Positions 1 to 5,479 of a DNA stretch of 5,479 bases are shown here, piece after piece. The notes beneath the pieces are model-generated. The model was given only the letters and a program-made list of their open reading frames with translations. It did not search any database and was not told where the DNA came from. Numbering within the stretch: position 1 is the first letter of the stretch; every line of letters begins with the position of its first letter. A program made the position numbers and the translations under genes. Origin of the DNA: DATKCJ01 sp035513275 (GTDB taxonomy: Bacteria > Verrucomicrobiota > Verrucomicrobiia > Opitutales > Opitutaceae); contig DATKCJ010000352.1 in assembly GCA_035513275.1 (NCBI GenBank), positions 1 to 5,479 on the forward strand, given 5' to 3'.

Positions 1-473
1 AGCGCCGAGGAGAGCACAGCGCCGAGCCCGATCAGAAGGCTCTGCATTGCGAAGCCTACTTGCCGCTGATCCGGTGGCAGAAGATCCGCCACGAACGCGC
101 GGAACGGCTCCATGCTCACGTTCACCGACGCATCGAGCACCCAGAGAAGCCCGGCCGCCATCCAGAGCGTGGGCGAGTTGGGCATCGCGATGAGCGCGAG
201 GCTCGCGAGGATCGCGCCCACGAGGAAATACGGTCGCCTGCGGCCGAGCCGTGTCCAAGTGCGGTCGCTGTAGTAGCCGATGATCGGTTGCACGATCAGC
301 CCCGTGAGCGGCGCGGCGAGCCAGAGCATCGGGATGTCGCCCTCCGACGCGCCGAGATACTCGTAGATGGCGCTCATGTTCGCCATCTGCAGGCCCCAGC
401 CAAACTGGATGCCGAGGAACCCGAAGCTCATGTTCCAAATCGCGGGCAGAGACATGCGTGCTTGATGAGTCAT
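1..473 (-). CDS. MFS sugar:cation symporter, SLC45/GPH-like (N-terminal 157 residues; runs off window edge)
   Basis: This is the N-terminal third of an inner-membrane sugar transporter; the reading frame is open to base 1, so the rest lies outside the window. It begins MTHQARMSLPAIWNMSFGF and shows hydrophobic helices at about residues 12-34, 48-66, 81-97 and 102-122, with a fifth starting near 138. The loop between helices 2 and 3 (residues 66-83) holds GYYSDR followed by LGRRRPYF, the MFS motif A in the form typical of plant sucrose symporters and SLC45/GPH-type bacterial maltose or sucrose carriers. The stretch SMEPFRAFVADLLP (120-133) also fits that family. The ATG at 473 overlaps the malQ stop as ATGA, which favours it over the internal ATG at 455. 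No Shine-Dalgarno-like sequence precedes either start. Location beside malQ suggests maltose or maltodextrin as substrate (inference); sucrose or another disaccharide is possible. Confidence 0.9.
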   Translation of the reverse strand, partial: MTHQARMSLPAIWNMSFGFLGIQFGWGLQMANMSAIYEYLGASEGDIPMLWLAAPLTGLIVQPIIGYYSDRTWTRLGRRRPYFLVGAILASLALIAMPNSPTLWMAAGLLWVLDASVNVSMEPFRAFVADLLPPDQRQVGFAMQSLLIGLGAVLSSA

Positions 474-2107
474 GTGCGCGTGTCGGACGGGGTTGGGGAA
501 TTCGCTGAAGATTCGTCGGCGTGAACGCTGTCGGCAATCTCCGATGGCGGTGCGCTGAAGTCGCGCTGTCGCGGATCGTCGGTCCGGTCGAACATCACGT
601 GCCATCGGCGAAGCTCTTTCAGCCGCTTCGTGCGAAGCGCATCGAGGTCGGCAGTCGTGAATCTCCACCTCCAGTTTCCGTCGGTCGATCCGGGACGGTT
701 GAGACGCGCCGATGACGGCAGGTCCAGCAGATCCTGCATCGGCACGACGGCGAGCCGCGCCACCGAGGCAAACGACGCGCGAATCACCGGCCACGCCGAT
801 CCACCGCCATCGAGGCCGAAATAATCCGAGATGCTCGCGCGGGTTTCCTCGTCCAGCGACGCGAACCAGCCGCGCGTCGTGTCGTTGTCGTGCGTGCCGG
901 TGTAGACGACACAGTTCTGCGGGAAGAAATGCGGCAGGTTGACGTTGTTGTCGTCGTGCCCGTAGGCGAACTGGAGGACCTTCATCCCGGGAAGGCCGGC
1001 CTCCGCGCGCAGCTGCGCGACACCCGGGGTGACGTAGCCGAGATCCTCCGCAATAAGGCGCGCCTCGGGAAGCGCAGTGCGAAGCGCGCTGAAGAACTTG
1101 AGCCCTGGGCCATGTCGCCACGCGCCGGTGCGCGCATCGGGACTGCCCGCGGGAATCTCCCAATACGTGTCGAACCCGCGGAAGTGATCGAGGCGCACGA
1201 CATCGCATTGCGCGAGCGTGCGACGGAGCCGGTCGATCCACCAGCCGTAGCCAGTCGCCTCGAGCTGCTCCCAATCGTAGAGCGGGTTTCCCCAAAGCTG
1301 CCCGCGATCCGAGTAATAATCCGGCGGCACACCTGCGACCGCTTCGGGCGTTCCGTCTGCGCCTACGCGAAACACCTCGCGCCACCGCCAGGTATCCGCG
1401 CTGTCCATCGCCACAAAGATCGGCACGTCGCCGATAATTCGGATGCCACGCTGCTTCGCGTGCGTGCGCAACGCAGCCCACTGTCGCGCGAACAGAAACT
1501 GTTGGAAGCGCTGGCGTGTTGCCTCCGCGGCGTCCGCCTTTGATAGCCGCTTCGAGATTTCGTCGCGCCAGAGCCGCCACTCCACCGGCCACCGATCCCA
1601 CGACACTCCGCCGAAGCGGACCTTCAGTGCCATGAACGCTGCATACGACTCGAGCCACCACGCCTCCGACTGCTCGAACGCCTCAAGCGCCGCCACACCG
1701 CCCCAGGGTGCCGCGGCACCGAGCGCTTTGAAGCGGTCGTGCGCGCGGGCAAGCACGGGCCCGAACAAGTTGTAGAGCCAGCCGTAATCCACTTCATCTG
1801 CCGGTAGATCGCGCAACTGCGCGACGTCCGCCTCGGTCAGGAGTCCCCTCGCGACGAGTTCCCCAAGGTCGATGAAGTAGGGGTTGCCCGCGAAGCTCGA
1901 GAATGACTGGTAGGGCGAGTCACCGTAGCCTGTCGGCCCCGAGGGACAGATTTGCCAGTAGTGGAAACCCGCCTCCGCGAGGAAATCGACAAACGCGTGC
2001 GCACCCGGCCCGAGATTGCCGATGCCGAAGTCGCCGGGAAGCGACGAGACGTGCGCAAGGACTCCCGATGCGCGGGCTTTCAGCCAAGTTTGGAGCAGAG
2101 GCGTCAT
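470..2107 (-). CDS. malQ: 4-alpha-glucanotransferase (amylomaltase, GH77)
   Basis: This cytoplasmic enzyme transfers 1,4-alpha-glucan segments between maltodextrins and releases glucose. The 545-residue protein covers the whole GH77 barrel. The N-terminal block runs from SGVLAHVSSLPG (14-25) through GPTGYGDSPYQSFSSFAGNP (57-76). The acceptor-site loop is GVPPDYYSDRGQLWGNPLYDW (259-279). The catalytic residues are all present: nucleophile D307 in RLDHFRG, acid/base E354 in LIAEDLG, and the transition-state stabiliser D407 in GTHDND. Their spacing matches D293, E340 and D395 of Thermus amylomaltase. There is no signal peptide and no N-terminal starch-binding module. The core ends near LRRWHVMF (about 506); a polar, Ser/Asp/Pro-rich tail of about 36 residues follows, making it longer than the usual ~500. 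The start at 2107 places the conserved LxxRASGVLxHxSSLPG block about 10 residues in, as expected. The stop overlaps the transporter start (ATGA), implying coupled translation. Confidence 0.97.
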   Translation of the reverse strand: MTPLLQTWLKARASGVLAHVSSLPGDFGIGNLGPGAHAFVDFLAEAGFHYWQICPSGPTGYGDSPYQSFSSFAGNPYFIDLGELVARGLLTEADVAQLRDLPADEVDYGWLYNLFGPVLARAHDRFKALGAAAPWGGVAALEAFEQSEAWWLESYAAFMALKVRFGGVSWDRWPVEWRLWRDEISKRLSKADAAEATRQRFQQFLFARQWAALRTHAKQRGIRIIGDVPIFVAMDSADTWRWREVFRVGADGTPEAVAGVPPDYYSDRGQLWGNPLYDWEQLEATGYGWWIDRLRRTLAQCDVVRLDHFRGFDTYWEIPAGSPDARTGAWRHGPGLKFFSALRTALPEARLIAEDLGYVTPGVAQLRAEAGLPGMKVLQFAYGHDDNNVNLPHFFPQNCVVYTGTHDNDTTRGWFASLDEETRASISDYFGLDGGGSAWPVIRASFASVARLAVVPMQDLLDLPSSARLNRPGSTDGNWRWRFTTADLDALRTKRLKELRRWHVMFDRTDDPRQRDFSAPPSEIADSVHADESSANSPTPSDTRT

Positions 2108-2189
2108 GTTTTGTTCGTCTCGGGAATCTCCAGTTTCAAACCCGCGCTCGGCTTGTCCGCCGTAGCCTTGACGAAGTCGGAAGATCGCG

Positions 2190-2303
2190 GGCTGCCTCTC
2201 GTAGGCAACTTGCAGGTAGCGCGCCCATCTCCGAGGGGCGCGTCGTGCCTCTCGGAGAGAGGCACGCTACCTTCCGGAGGCTCTGCTGGCCCCATCTGCG
2301 AGA
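2190..2303. repeat. Composite of related short repeats surrounding the three-way-junction element
   Basis: Pieces of the central element recur on either side of it. TGCCTCTCG occurs at 2193-2201 and again at 2246-2254. CCCATCT-N-CGAG occurs at 2224-2235 and 2291-2302 with one central difference (C versus G). TGCCT (2193-2197) can pair with AGGCA (2203-2207) as a further small hairpin, and GCAA-C-TTGC (2205-2213) is another tiny palindrome. The pattern suggests nested or decayed copies of the same repeat family rather than unique spacer sequence. Function is unknown; effects on transcript stability or mild attenuation between receptor and malQ are the plausible roles. Confidence 0.5.
2214..2272. 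repeat. REP-like palindromic element predicted to fold as a three-way junction
   Basis: The outer stem is AGGTAG (2214-2219) pairing with CTACCT (2267-2272). Inside it sit two hairpins. The first is CGCGCCC (2220-2226) with GGGCGCG (2236-2242) and a 9-base loop. The second is CGTGCCTCTC (2244-2253) with GAGAGGCACG (2257-2266), a perfect 10-bp stem with a GGA loop. Only base 2243 is unpaired at the junction. The structure forms on either strand. Compact paired hairpins between genes are the hallmark of REP/BIME-type elements, which are mobilised by RAYT transposases and often modulate mRNA decay. Copies elsewhere in the genome cannot be seen here, so repeat status is inferred from structure. 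Confidence 0.75.
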
Positions 2304-2383
2304 GACCTGCCCTACGTCTCATCCGCAACTCGCGGCCTTCCATCGACCGGGACATTTTCATTGGCGCGGCGAGGCGTGCGACC

Positions 2384-2418
2384 GCCGGAAATTTCCCGGC
2401 GACCGCAACCACGTGGTT
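2384..2418. other. Two palindromes just downstream of the receptor stop codon
   Basis: AACCACGTGGTT (2407-2418) is a perfect 12-bp palindrome with a CACGTG core. GCCGG (2384-2388) and CCGGC (2396-2400) flank AAATTTC, an almost perfect palindrome interrupted by one extra C. They begin 27 bases past the receptor stop on the transcribed strand. Neither is followed by a T-run, so they do not form a standard intrinsic terminator. They could protect the 3' end of the receptor mRNA or be protein-binding sites. Confidence 0.45.
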
Positions 2419-2444
2419 CACGTTACCTCAAATGCGAGCGATGA

Positions 2445-5240
2445 TCAGAACTTGTAGCTCGCGCCGATCGAATACGACGCGCCGTAAGTCTGGTAATTGA
2501 TAACCTGACGAGGATCGTCGTTGTTGTAGGTCACGAGCGGCTCATTGCTCAGGTTGTAGCCCTGCAGGAAGAACGAAAGGTCCTTCAGAGGACTGTCCTT
2601 CTGGAAGGTGTAGCTGAGCTGGGCGTCAATGACGCTCTCGGGCTGCGCCACGGAGAAGCCACCGTTCGGGTTCACGTCTCCAGACGGGTTAGGTGCGCCA
2701 AAGTTGGTGATGTATTGCCGGTTCTCCGAGCGGTAGCGGTTGCTCACGCGGGCGGACCAGCCGAAGCGCTCATAGTAGACAGTGAGCTGGCCGACCTTCT
2801 CTGAGAGTCCTGCGATGGGGGCGGTAGGTCCGTTCGGACCCCAGGGCTGGATGCTGCTCTTCGTGTATGCGGCGCCAAATTGAAGACCAAAGCCCTTGAA
2901 GTTCTCGCTGAACAATTCGCTGGCGAGCACGAGGGAGAACTCGAGGCCCTTGATGCTGCCGCCTTCGCCGTTCACCGGCTGCGTGACGACGCCTTGGAAC
3001 AAATTGGGATTTGCGCCTTGGATCGGGTAGCCGCTGAAGTCGGCCACCGAGCTCTCATCGTAGATGAAGTTGCGCAGCTTCTTGTAGAACCCAGTCACGG
3101 CGAAGTAGCCCTTGCTCTCGTGGAAATAGTTCTCGTATGAGAGGTCCACTGAGTCGGCAACCCAAGGACGGAGGGCACTGTTGCCACCGCCACCGCTCCA
3201 CGGGCTTTGATTGATGTCGCTGGAGCCGGCCTTGGTCGTGTCGTATCCCCAGGAGCGCGCTGCGCGCATGTCATACATGCGGGGCCGCGCGATTTGCCGG
3301 GCGACGCTGAAGCGCACGACACTGCGGTCCGTCAACTCGAAGTTGAGGTTCAGGCTCGGGGCGAACTGCGTGTAGGTGTCGCCATCCTCGACTGCGGTGA
3401 GGACGTTGCCGTTGGCAGAGAATCCTGAGGAACTCTGGTCGGTATGCATCACGCGGAAGCCGACGTTGCCCGTGACCGGGATGCTGCCGGCCTTGGTGTT
3501 GATTTCGAACTGAGCGTAGAACTGCGAGACTTTCTCCCGGACTTTGAAGCGCTGTGCGACGAAGTCAGTGCCGTCGCTTGGAACGAAACCAATGGCGCCC
3601 GAAAGGAAATATTCTATTGGATCGAACGCATAGATTTCTCCGATGCCCAGGTAACTGAAATCAGTGATGCCGACACTCGGAGGCATCGGTGCTGTCGCGG
3701 CACCGTTTGCCAACACGGGGAAGCCGGAGGGGTCCTGTCCGTCGCGCTTGAAGCGGTCGGTGAAGCTCACACCGAACTCCATGGCCGAAAGGGTGCCCGA
3801 CATCTCATGAACGGTCGAGAGCTTGAACTGGCCCAGCTCGTCCTTGGAACGAAAGCCCTTCAGGTAGCCGGGAGCGCCGGTGGTGGGAAACTTCCAGGTC
3901 TGCCAGCCCTGCGGGTCACCGATCCGGAGGATCGAGCCGTCGGAATAGTCCTTTGTCGTGGTAACCGTGGGGACCCGGCCGGGTGCCAGCATCACCGTCA
4001 TCGTGTCGGCCGTCGTGAACGGCGTGCCGAGCGATCCAATGCCGGCCCAGAGCTCGAGGTTGAGTTCGTCACGCTTTACCTTTGAATAACCGACGTCGAA
4101 CGTGACGGGCCACTCGGAGGCCGCGCCCAATACGAGGTTCCAGCCGATCGCAATCGGCTTGTCCTCGCGCGAGAAGGTGTCGTTGCGAACGACGGGCTGG
4201 ACGTTGGTGAGCGTGGCGTTCGTGATCAGACCGTCGGTGACTGTGTAACCGGGTTGGAGCTGGGCCGAGCTCCAGAAGGCCATCGGCACTTCCATGCCGC
4301 GGAGGATCTTGTCCTCCGTGAAGTCGGAATAAAAGATGTCGAGGACGCTGTGGATGTTTTCGTTGGGCTTGATTTCGATAACCGCCATCCAGCTGTCGCG
4401 ATCGAGCACGCTGTTGCGCACATAGGGCTTCATTCCGCCGAGGGCGAAGTTGCCAGCGGAGTCCGTGGGATAACCCCATGCTTGAAACTGCTCGCCAGAG
4501 AATGGCTTGCTCGAATGCGAGTAGCCCAGCGCGATGCCCAGCTTGCGGTCATTGAACTGGTCGATGTAAGACAGAGTGAAGCGTTCGCCTGTCGAACTGG
4601 CGCCGGGAGTTAGTTCACCGAGTTCGTTCCACTCGTAGTAACCGCTGATGGCTGTCACACGGTCGCCTCTTTCGAGCGGGCGCACCGTGCGCAGGTCGAC
4701 CGTGCCCGCGAGGCCCTGGCTGGGGAGATTCGGCGCGGCGGTCTTGTAGACCACAACCGTGTTCAGGAGGTCGGCGGGATACTGGTCGAAGTCGATTGCG
4801 CGGTTCATGCTCGTGGTGACCTGCTCGCGACCGTTGAAGAGTCCGGGGATGAAGTCGCCGTTGAGGCCGCGGATGCTGATCTGCTGGCTGCGGCCGTCGG
4901 AGCGCTGCGTGGTGACGCCGGTGAGGCGGGTGAGCGCATCGGCGATGGAAATGTCCGGCAGCTTTCCGATGTCCTCGGCGGCTATCACCTCGGTGATGAC
5001 GCTCTGTCTTTGTTTCAACTCGGCAGCGGCAGCGAGGCTGCCCGCAAAGCCGGACCTCACGGGAAATGAGTCGAGCACGACGAAATCGGAGTCATCAGGG
5101 TCGGCAGCGTCTTCACTGGATGAAGCCTGGGGAAACAGCACAAGGGCCGGCATCGAAAAAAGCAGGCCAGCGACAAGTCGACGGACGGCAGACTTGAGCG
5201 CGAATAGAGGTAGATCTCGGGTTTGCATTTTGGAGTTCAC
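2445..5240 (-). CDS. TonB-dependent outer-membrane receptor, probably for malto-oligosaccharides
   Basis: This is an energised outer-membrane transporter of 931 residues, of the TonB-Xanth-Caul (TIGR01782-like) type. A basic N-terminus is followed by a hydrophobic core at about 22-36 and a likely signal-peptidase site near FPQA-SSS (39/40). An acidic stretch leads to FVVLDSFPV (53-61), a possible TonB box. The plug spans about 77-188: AAEDIGKLPDISIADALTRLTGV, ISIRGLNGDF, LFNGREQV, FDQYPADLLNTVVVYK and LAGTVDLRTVRPL. The remainder is an aromatic-rich beta-barrel ending in NLSNEP (897-902) and a terminal SYKF; a final Phe is the usual outer-membrane assembly signal. The start is either GTG at 5240 or ATG at 5228 (four residues shorter); both keep the signal peptide and neither has a Shine-Dalgarno-like sequence. 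There is no N-terminal STN domain, so it is not a FecA-type signalling receptor. The substrate is inferred only from the neighbouring malQ and sugar transporter. Confidence 0.95.
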   Translation of the reverse strand: MNSKMQTRDLPLFALKSAVRRLVAGLLFSMPALVLFPQASSSEDAADPDDSDFVVLDSFPVRSGFAGSLAAAAELKQRQSVITEVIAAEDIGKLPDISIADALTRLTGVTTQRSDGRSQQISIRGLNGDFIPGLFNGREQVTTSMNRAIDFDQYPADLLNTVVVYKTAAPNLPSQGLAGTVDLRTVRPLERGDRVTAISGYYEWNELGELTPGASSTGERFTLSYIDQFNDRKLGIALGYSHSSKPFSGEQFQAWGYPTDSAGNFALGGMKPYVRNSVLDRDSWMAVIEIKPNENIHSVLDIFYSDFTEDKILRGMEVPMAFWSSAQLQPGYTVTDGLITNATLTNVQPVVRNDTFSREDKPIAIGWNLVLGAASEWPVTFDVGYSKVKRDELNLELWAGIGSLGTPFTTADTMTVMLAPGRVPTVTTTKDYSDGSILRIGDPQGWQTWKFPTTGAPGYLKGFRSKDELGQFKLSTVHEMSGTLSAMEFGVSFTDRFKRDGQDPSGFPVLANGAATAPMPPSVGITDFSYLGIGEIYAFDPIEYFLSGAIGFVPSDGTDFVAQRFKVREKVSQFYAQFEINTKAGSIPVTGNVGFRVMHTDQSSSGFSANGNVLTAVEDGDTYTQFAPSLNLNFELTDRSVVRFSVARQIARPRMYDMRAARSWGYDTTKAGSSDINQSPWSGGGGNSALRPWVADSVDLSYENYFHESKGYFAVTGFYKKLRNFIYDESSVADFSGYPIQGANPNLFQGVVTQPVNGEGGSIKGLEFSLVLASELFSENFKGFGLQFGAAYTKSSIQPWGPNGPTAPIAGLSEKVGQLTVYYERFGWSARVSNRYRSENRQYITNFGAPNPSGDVNPNGGFSVAQPESVIDAQLSYTFQKDSPLKDLSFFLQGYNLSNEPLVTYNNDDPRQVINYQTYGASYSIGASYKF

Positions 5241-5362
5241 TGACGGGGGTCGGGGTGAGAAAAGCGGAAGTCATGTCCGCCTTGGGTAAATTGAATGAAA
5301 GCCATCAGCCGCCGCAGGACCATCCGCAACCCAGCCAAAAAACCGGGATGGTTTGGATAAAT

Positions 5363-5390
5363 CCTATATGCACATCTAACCATGTGACAC
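5363..5390 (-). promoter_or_regulatory. Weak candidate sigma70-type promoter for the receptor
   Basis: On the minus strand, GTGTCA (5390-5385) and TATAGG (5368-5363) are separated by 16 bases. Each matches the TTGACA/TATAAT consensus at four of six positions. Transcription would begin near 5356, leaving a leader of roughly 115 bases. The inverted repeat CACAT-N6-ATGTG sits in the spacer and another overlaps the -35 box, which would suit repressor control. The match is weak and other placements are possible. Confidence 0.3.
5371..5386. promoter_or_regulatory. Inverted repeat CACAT-N6-ATGTG, possible operator
   Basis: CACAT (5371-5375) and ATGTG (5382-5386) form a perfect 5-bp dyad with a 6-base spacer, nearly filling the space between the candidate -35 and -10 boxes. 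The half-site spacing resembles that of dimeric helix-turn-helix regulators, but the half-sites have the opposite orientation to the CRP consensus TGTGA-N6-TCACA. The cognate regulator is not in the window. Confidence 0.3.
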
Positions 5391-5406
5391 CGATTGCTGG
5401 TCGGTG
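5388..5406. promoter_or_regulatory. Inverted repeat CACCGA-N7-TCGGTG, possible operator
   Basis: CACCGA (5388-5393) and TCGGTG (5401-5406) are a perfect 6-bp dyad with a 7-base centre, immediately upstream of and overlapping the candidate -35 box. The 19-base span suits a dimeric sugar-responsive repressor or activator. Which regulator would bind is unknown. Confidence 0.35.
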
Positions 5407-5414
5407 ATCCCTGG

Positions 5415-5427
5415 TCCTCGGCGAGGA
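5415..5427. promoter_or_regulatory. Palindrome TCCTCG-N-CGAGGA, possible regulatory site
   Basis: TCCTCG (5415-5420) and CGAGGA (5422-5427) form a perfect 6-bp dyad around a single central G, upstream of the candidate promoter. It is the third inverted repeat within 57 bases. It could be an activator site or a chance palindrome in GC-rich DNA. Confidence 0.25.
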
Positions 5428-5479
5428 GACTTCGGAGAAAATTCCACTCGCAAGGACCCAAGTTGCAGTCCGGCGACAG

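Larger units (their letters stand above)
2108..2444 (-). other. 337-base intergenic spacer between receptor and malQ, rich in repeats
   Basis: This is the gap between the receptor stop and the malQ start. It contains two palindromes just after the receptor (2384-2418), a composite of palindromic and direct repeats (about 2190-2303), and a short leader before malQ. There is no hairpin followed by a T-run on the minus strand, so I see no intrinsic terminator and read-through into malQ is likely. No convincing promoter for malQ is visible. An open frame of 105 codons spans most of the gap (2421-2104), but it runs straight through the palindromes, has no recognisable domain and looks like translated repeat. 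Upstream of the malQ ATG the minus strand reads GAGACGAACAAAACATG, with at best a weak, distant GAG as ribosome binding site. Confidence 0.7.
5241..5479 (-). promoter_or_regulatory. Upstream control region of the receptor-malQ-transporter cluster
   Basis: These 239 bases precede the receptor and contain no recognisable gene. A 74-codon frame crosses them on the minus strand (5461-5237) and ends overlapping the receptor GTG, but it has no domain and includes the operator-like palindromes. The part near 5340-5410 is noticeably more AT-rich than the genes, as expected for a promoter region. Three inverted repeats lie between 5371 and 5427. The final 40 bases before the start are C-rich and lack any ribosome binding site. 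Confidence 0.5.

Noticed and set aside
60..524. Plus-strand frame of 154 codons rich in Arg, Glu and His
   Set aside because: It lies antisense to the transporter and malQ end, has no recognisable domain, and has the biased composition typical of shadow frames in GC-rich DNA.
890..1543. Plus-strand frame of 217 codons opposite malQ
   Set aside because: It is fully antisense to the catalytic core of malQ, which has intact motifs. No family resemblance was seen.
2190..2303. CRISPR array
   Set aside because: Repeats are imperfect, palindromic and not regularly spaced, there are no unique spacers of constant length, and no cas genes are nearby.
2108..2444. tRNA or known small RNA in the spacer, because of the cloverleaf-like fold
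   Set aside because: The three-way junction lacks the tRNA anticodon and T-arm consensus (no GTTCRANYC) and has no acceptor-stem layout.
3444..4085. Plus-strand frame of 213 codons opposite the receptor
   Set aside because: It is antisense to the conserved barrel region. Its acidic/Ala-rich composition is explained by the codon use of the opposite strand.
5335..5356. Possible intrinsic terminator or attenuator on the minus strand (AAACC-atccc-GGTTT followed by a T-run)
   Set aside because: The stem is only 5 bp with just two GC pairs, too weak to terminate. The T-run is partly used by the stem.
5237..5461. Minus-strand frame of 74 codons whose stop overlaps the receptor GTG
   Set aside because: There is no domain, no ribosome binding site, and it covers the AT-richer region with the inverted repeats and candidate promoter. 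Overlap with the GTG is probably coincidence.

Overview
This GC-rich window carries one minus-strand gene cluster that looks like a TonB-linked maltodextrin (alpha-glucan oligosaccharide) uptake and processing operon. In transcription order, from high to low coordinates, it holds an upstream control region (5479-5241), a large TonB-dependent outer-membrane receptor (5240-2445), a 337-base gap rich in repeats (2444-2108), a GH77 4-alpha-glucanotransferase, malQ (2107-470), and the start of an MFS sugar transporter of the SLC45/GPH type (473 down to the window edge at 1). No credible plus-strand gene was found. The long plus-strand reading frames are antisense shadows of the GC-rich genes.

The organism is a Gram-negative bacterium with an outer membrane. 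The receptor N-terminus (a VVLDSFPVRSGFAGSLAAAAE-like stretch before the plug), its overall TonB-Xanth-Caul (TIGR01782-like) layout, the high GC and the palindromic intergenic repeats together suggest Verrucomicrobiota, probably Opitutaceae. This is an inference from remembered family patterns. Xanthomonad-like or Caulobacter-like proteobacteria, which have comparable maltose loci, remain possible.

The proposed pathway is as follows. The receptor would import linear or branched malto-oligosaccharides across the outer membrane using TonB energy. The MFS protein would carry the sugar across the inner membrane with a cation. Cytoplasmic MalQ would disproportionate the glucan chains, releasing glucose and making longer chains for phosphorolysis. 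MalQ and the transporter overlap by ATGA and are almost certainly translationally coupled. The receptor is separated from them by a structured spacer with no intrinsic terminator, so read-through with unequal expression is plausible.

The most notable non-coding signal is a 59-base element at 2214-2272 that folds almost without gaps into a three-way junction, with an 8-base complementarity between its two arms. It lies among related partial repeats and resembles REP-type mobile palindromes. A second cluster of inverted repeats (5371-5427) overlaps a weak candidate promoter upstream of the receptor. I see no strong evidence for a wholly new system; the repeat element and the putative operators are the parts worth checking.
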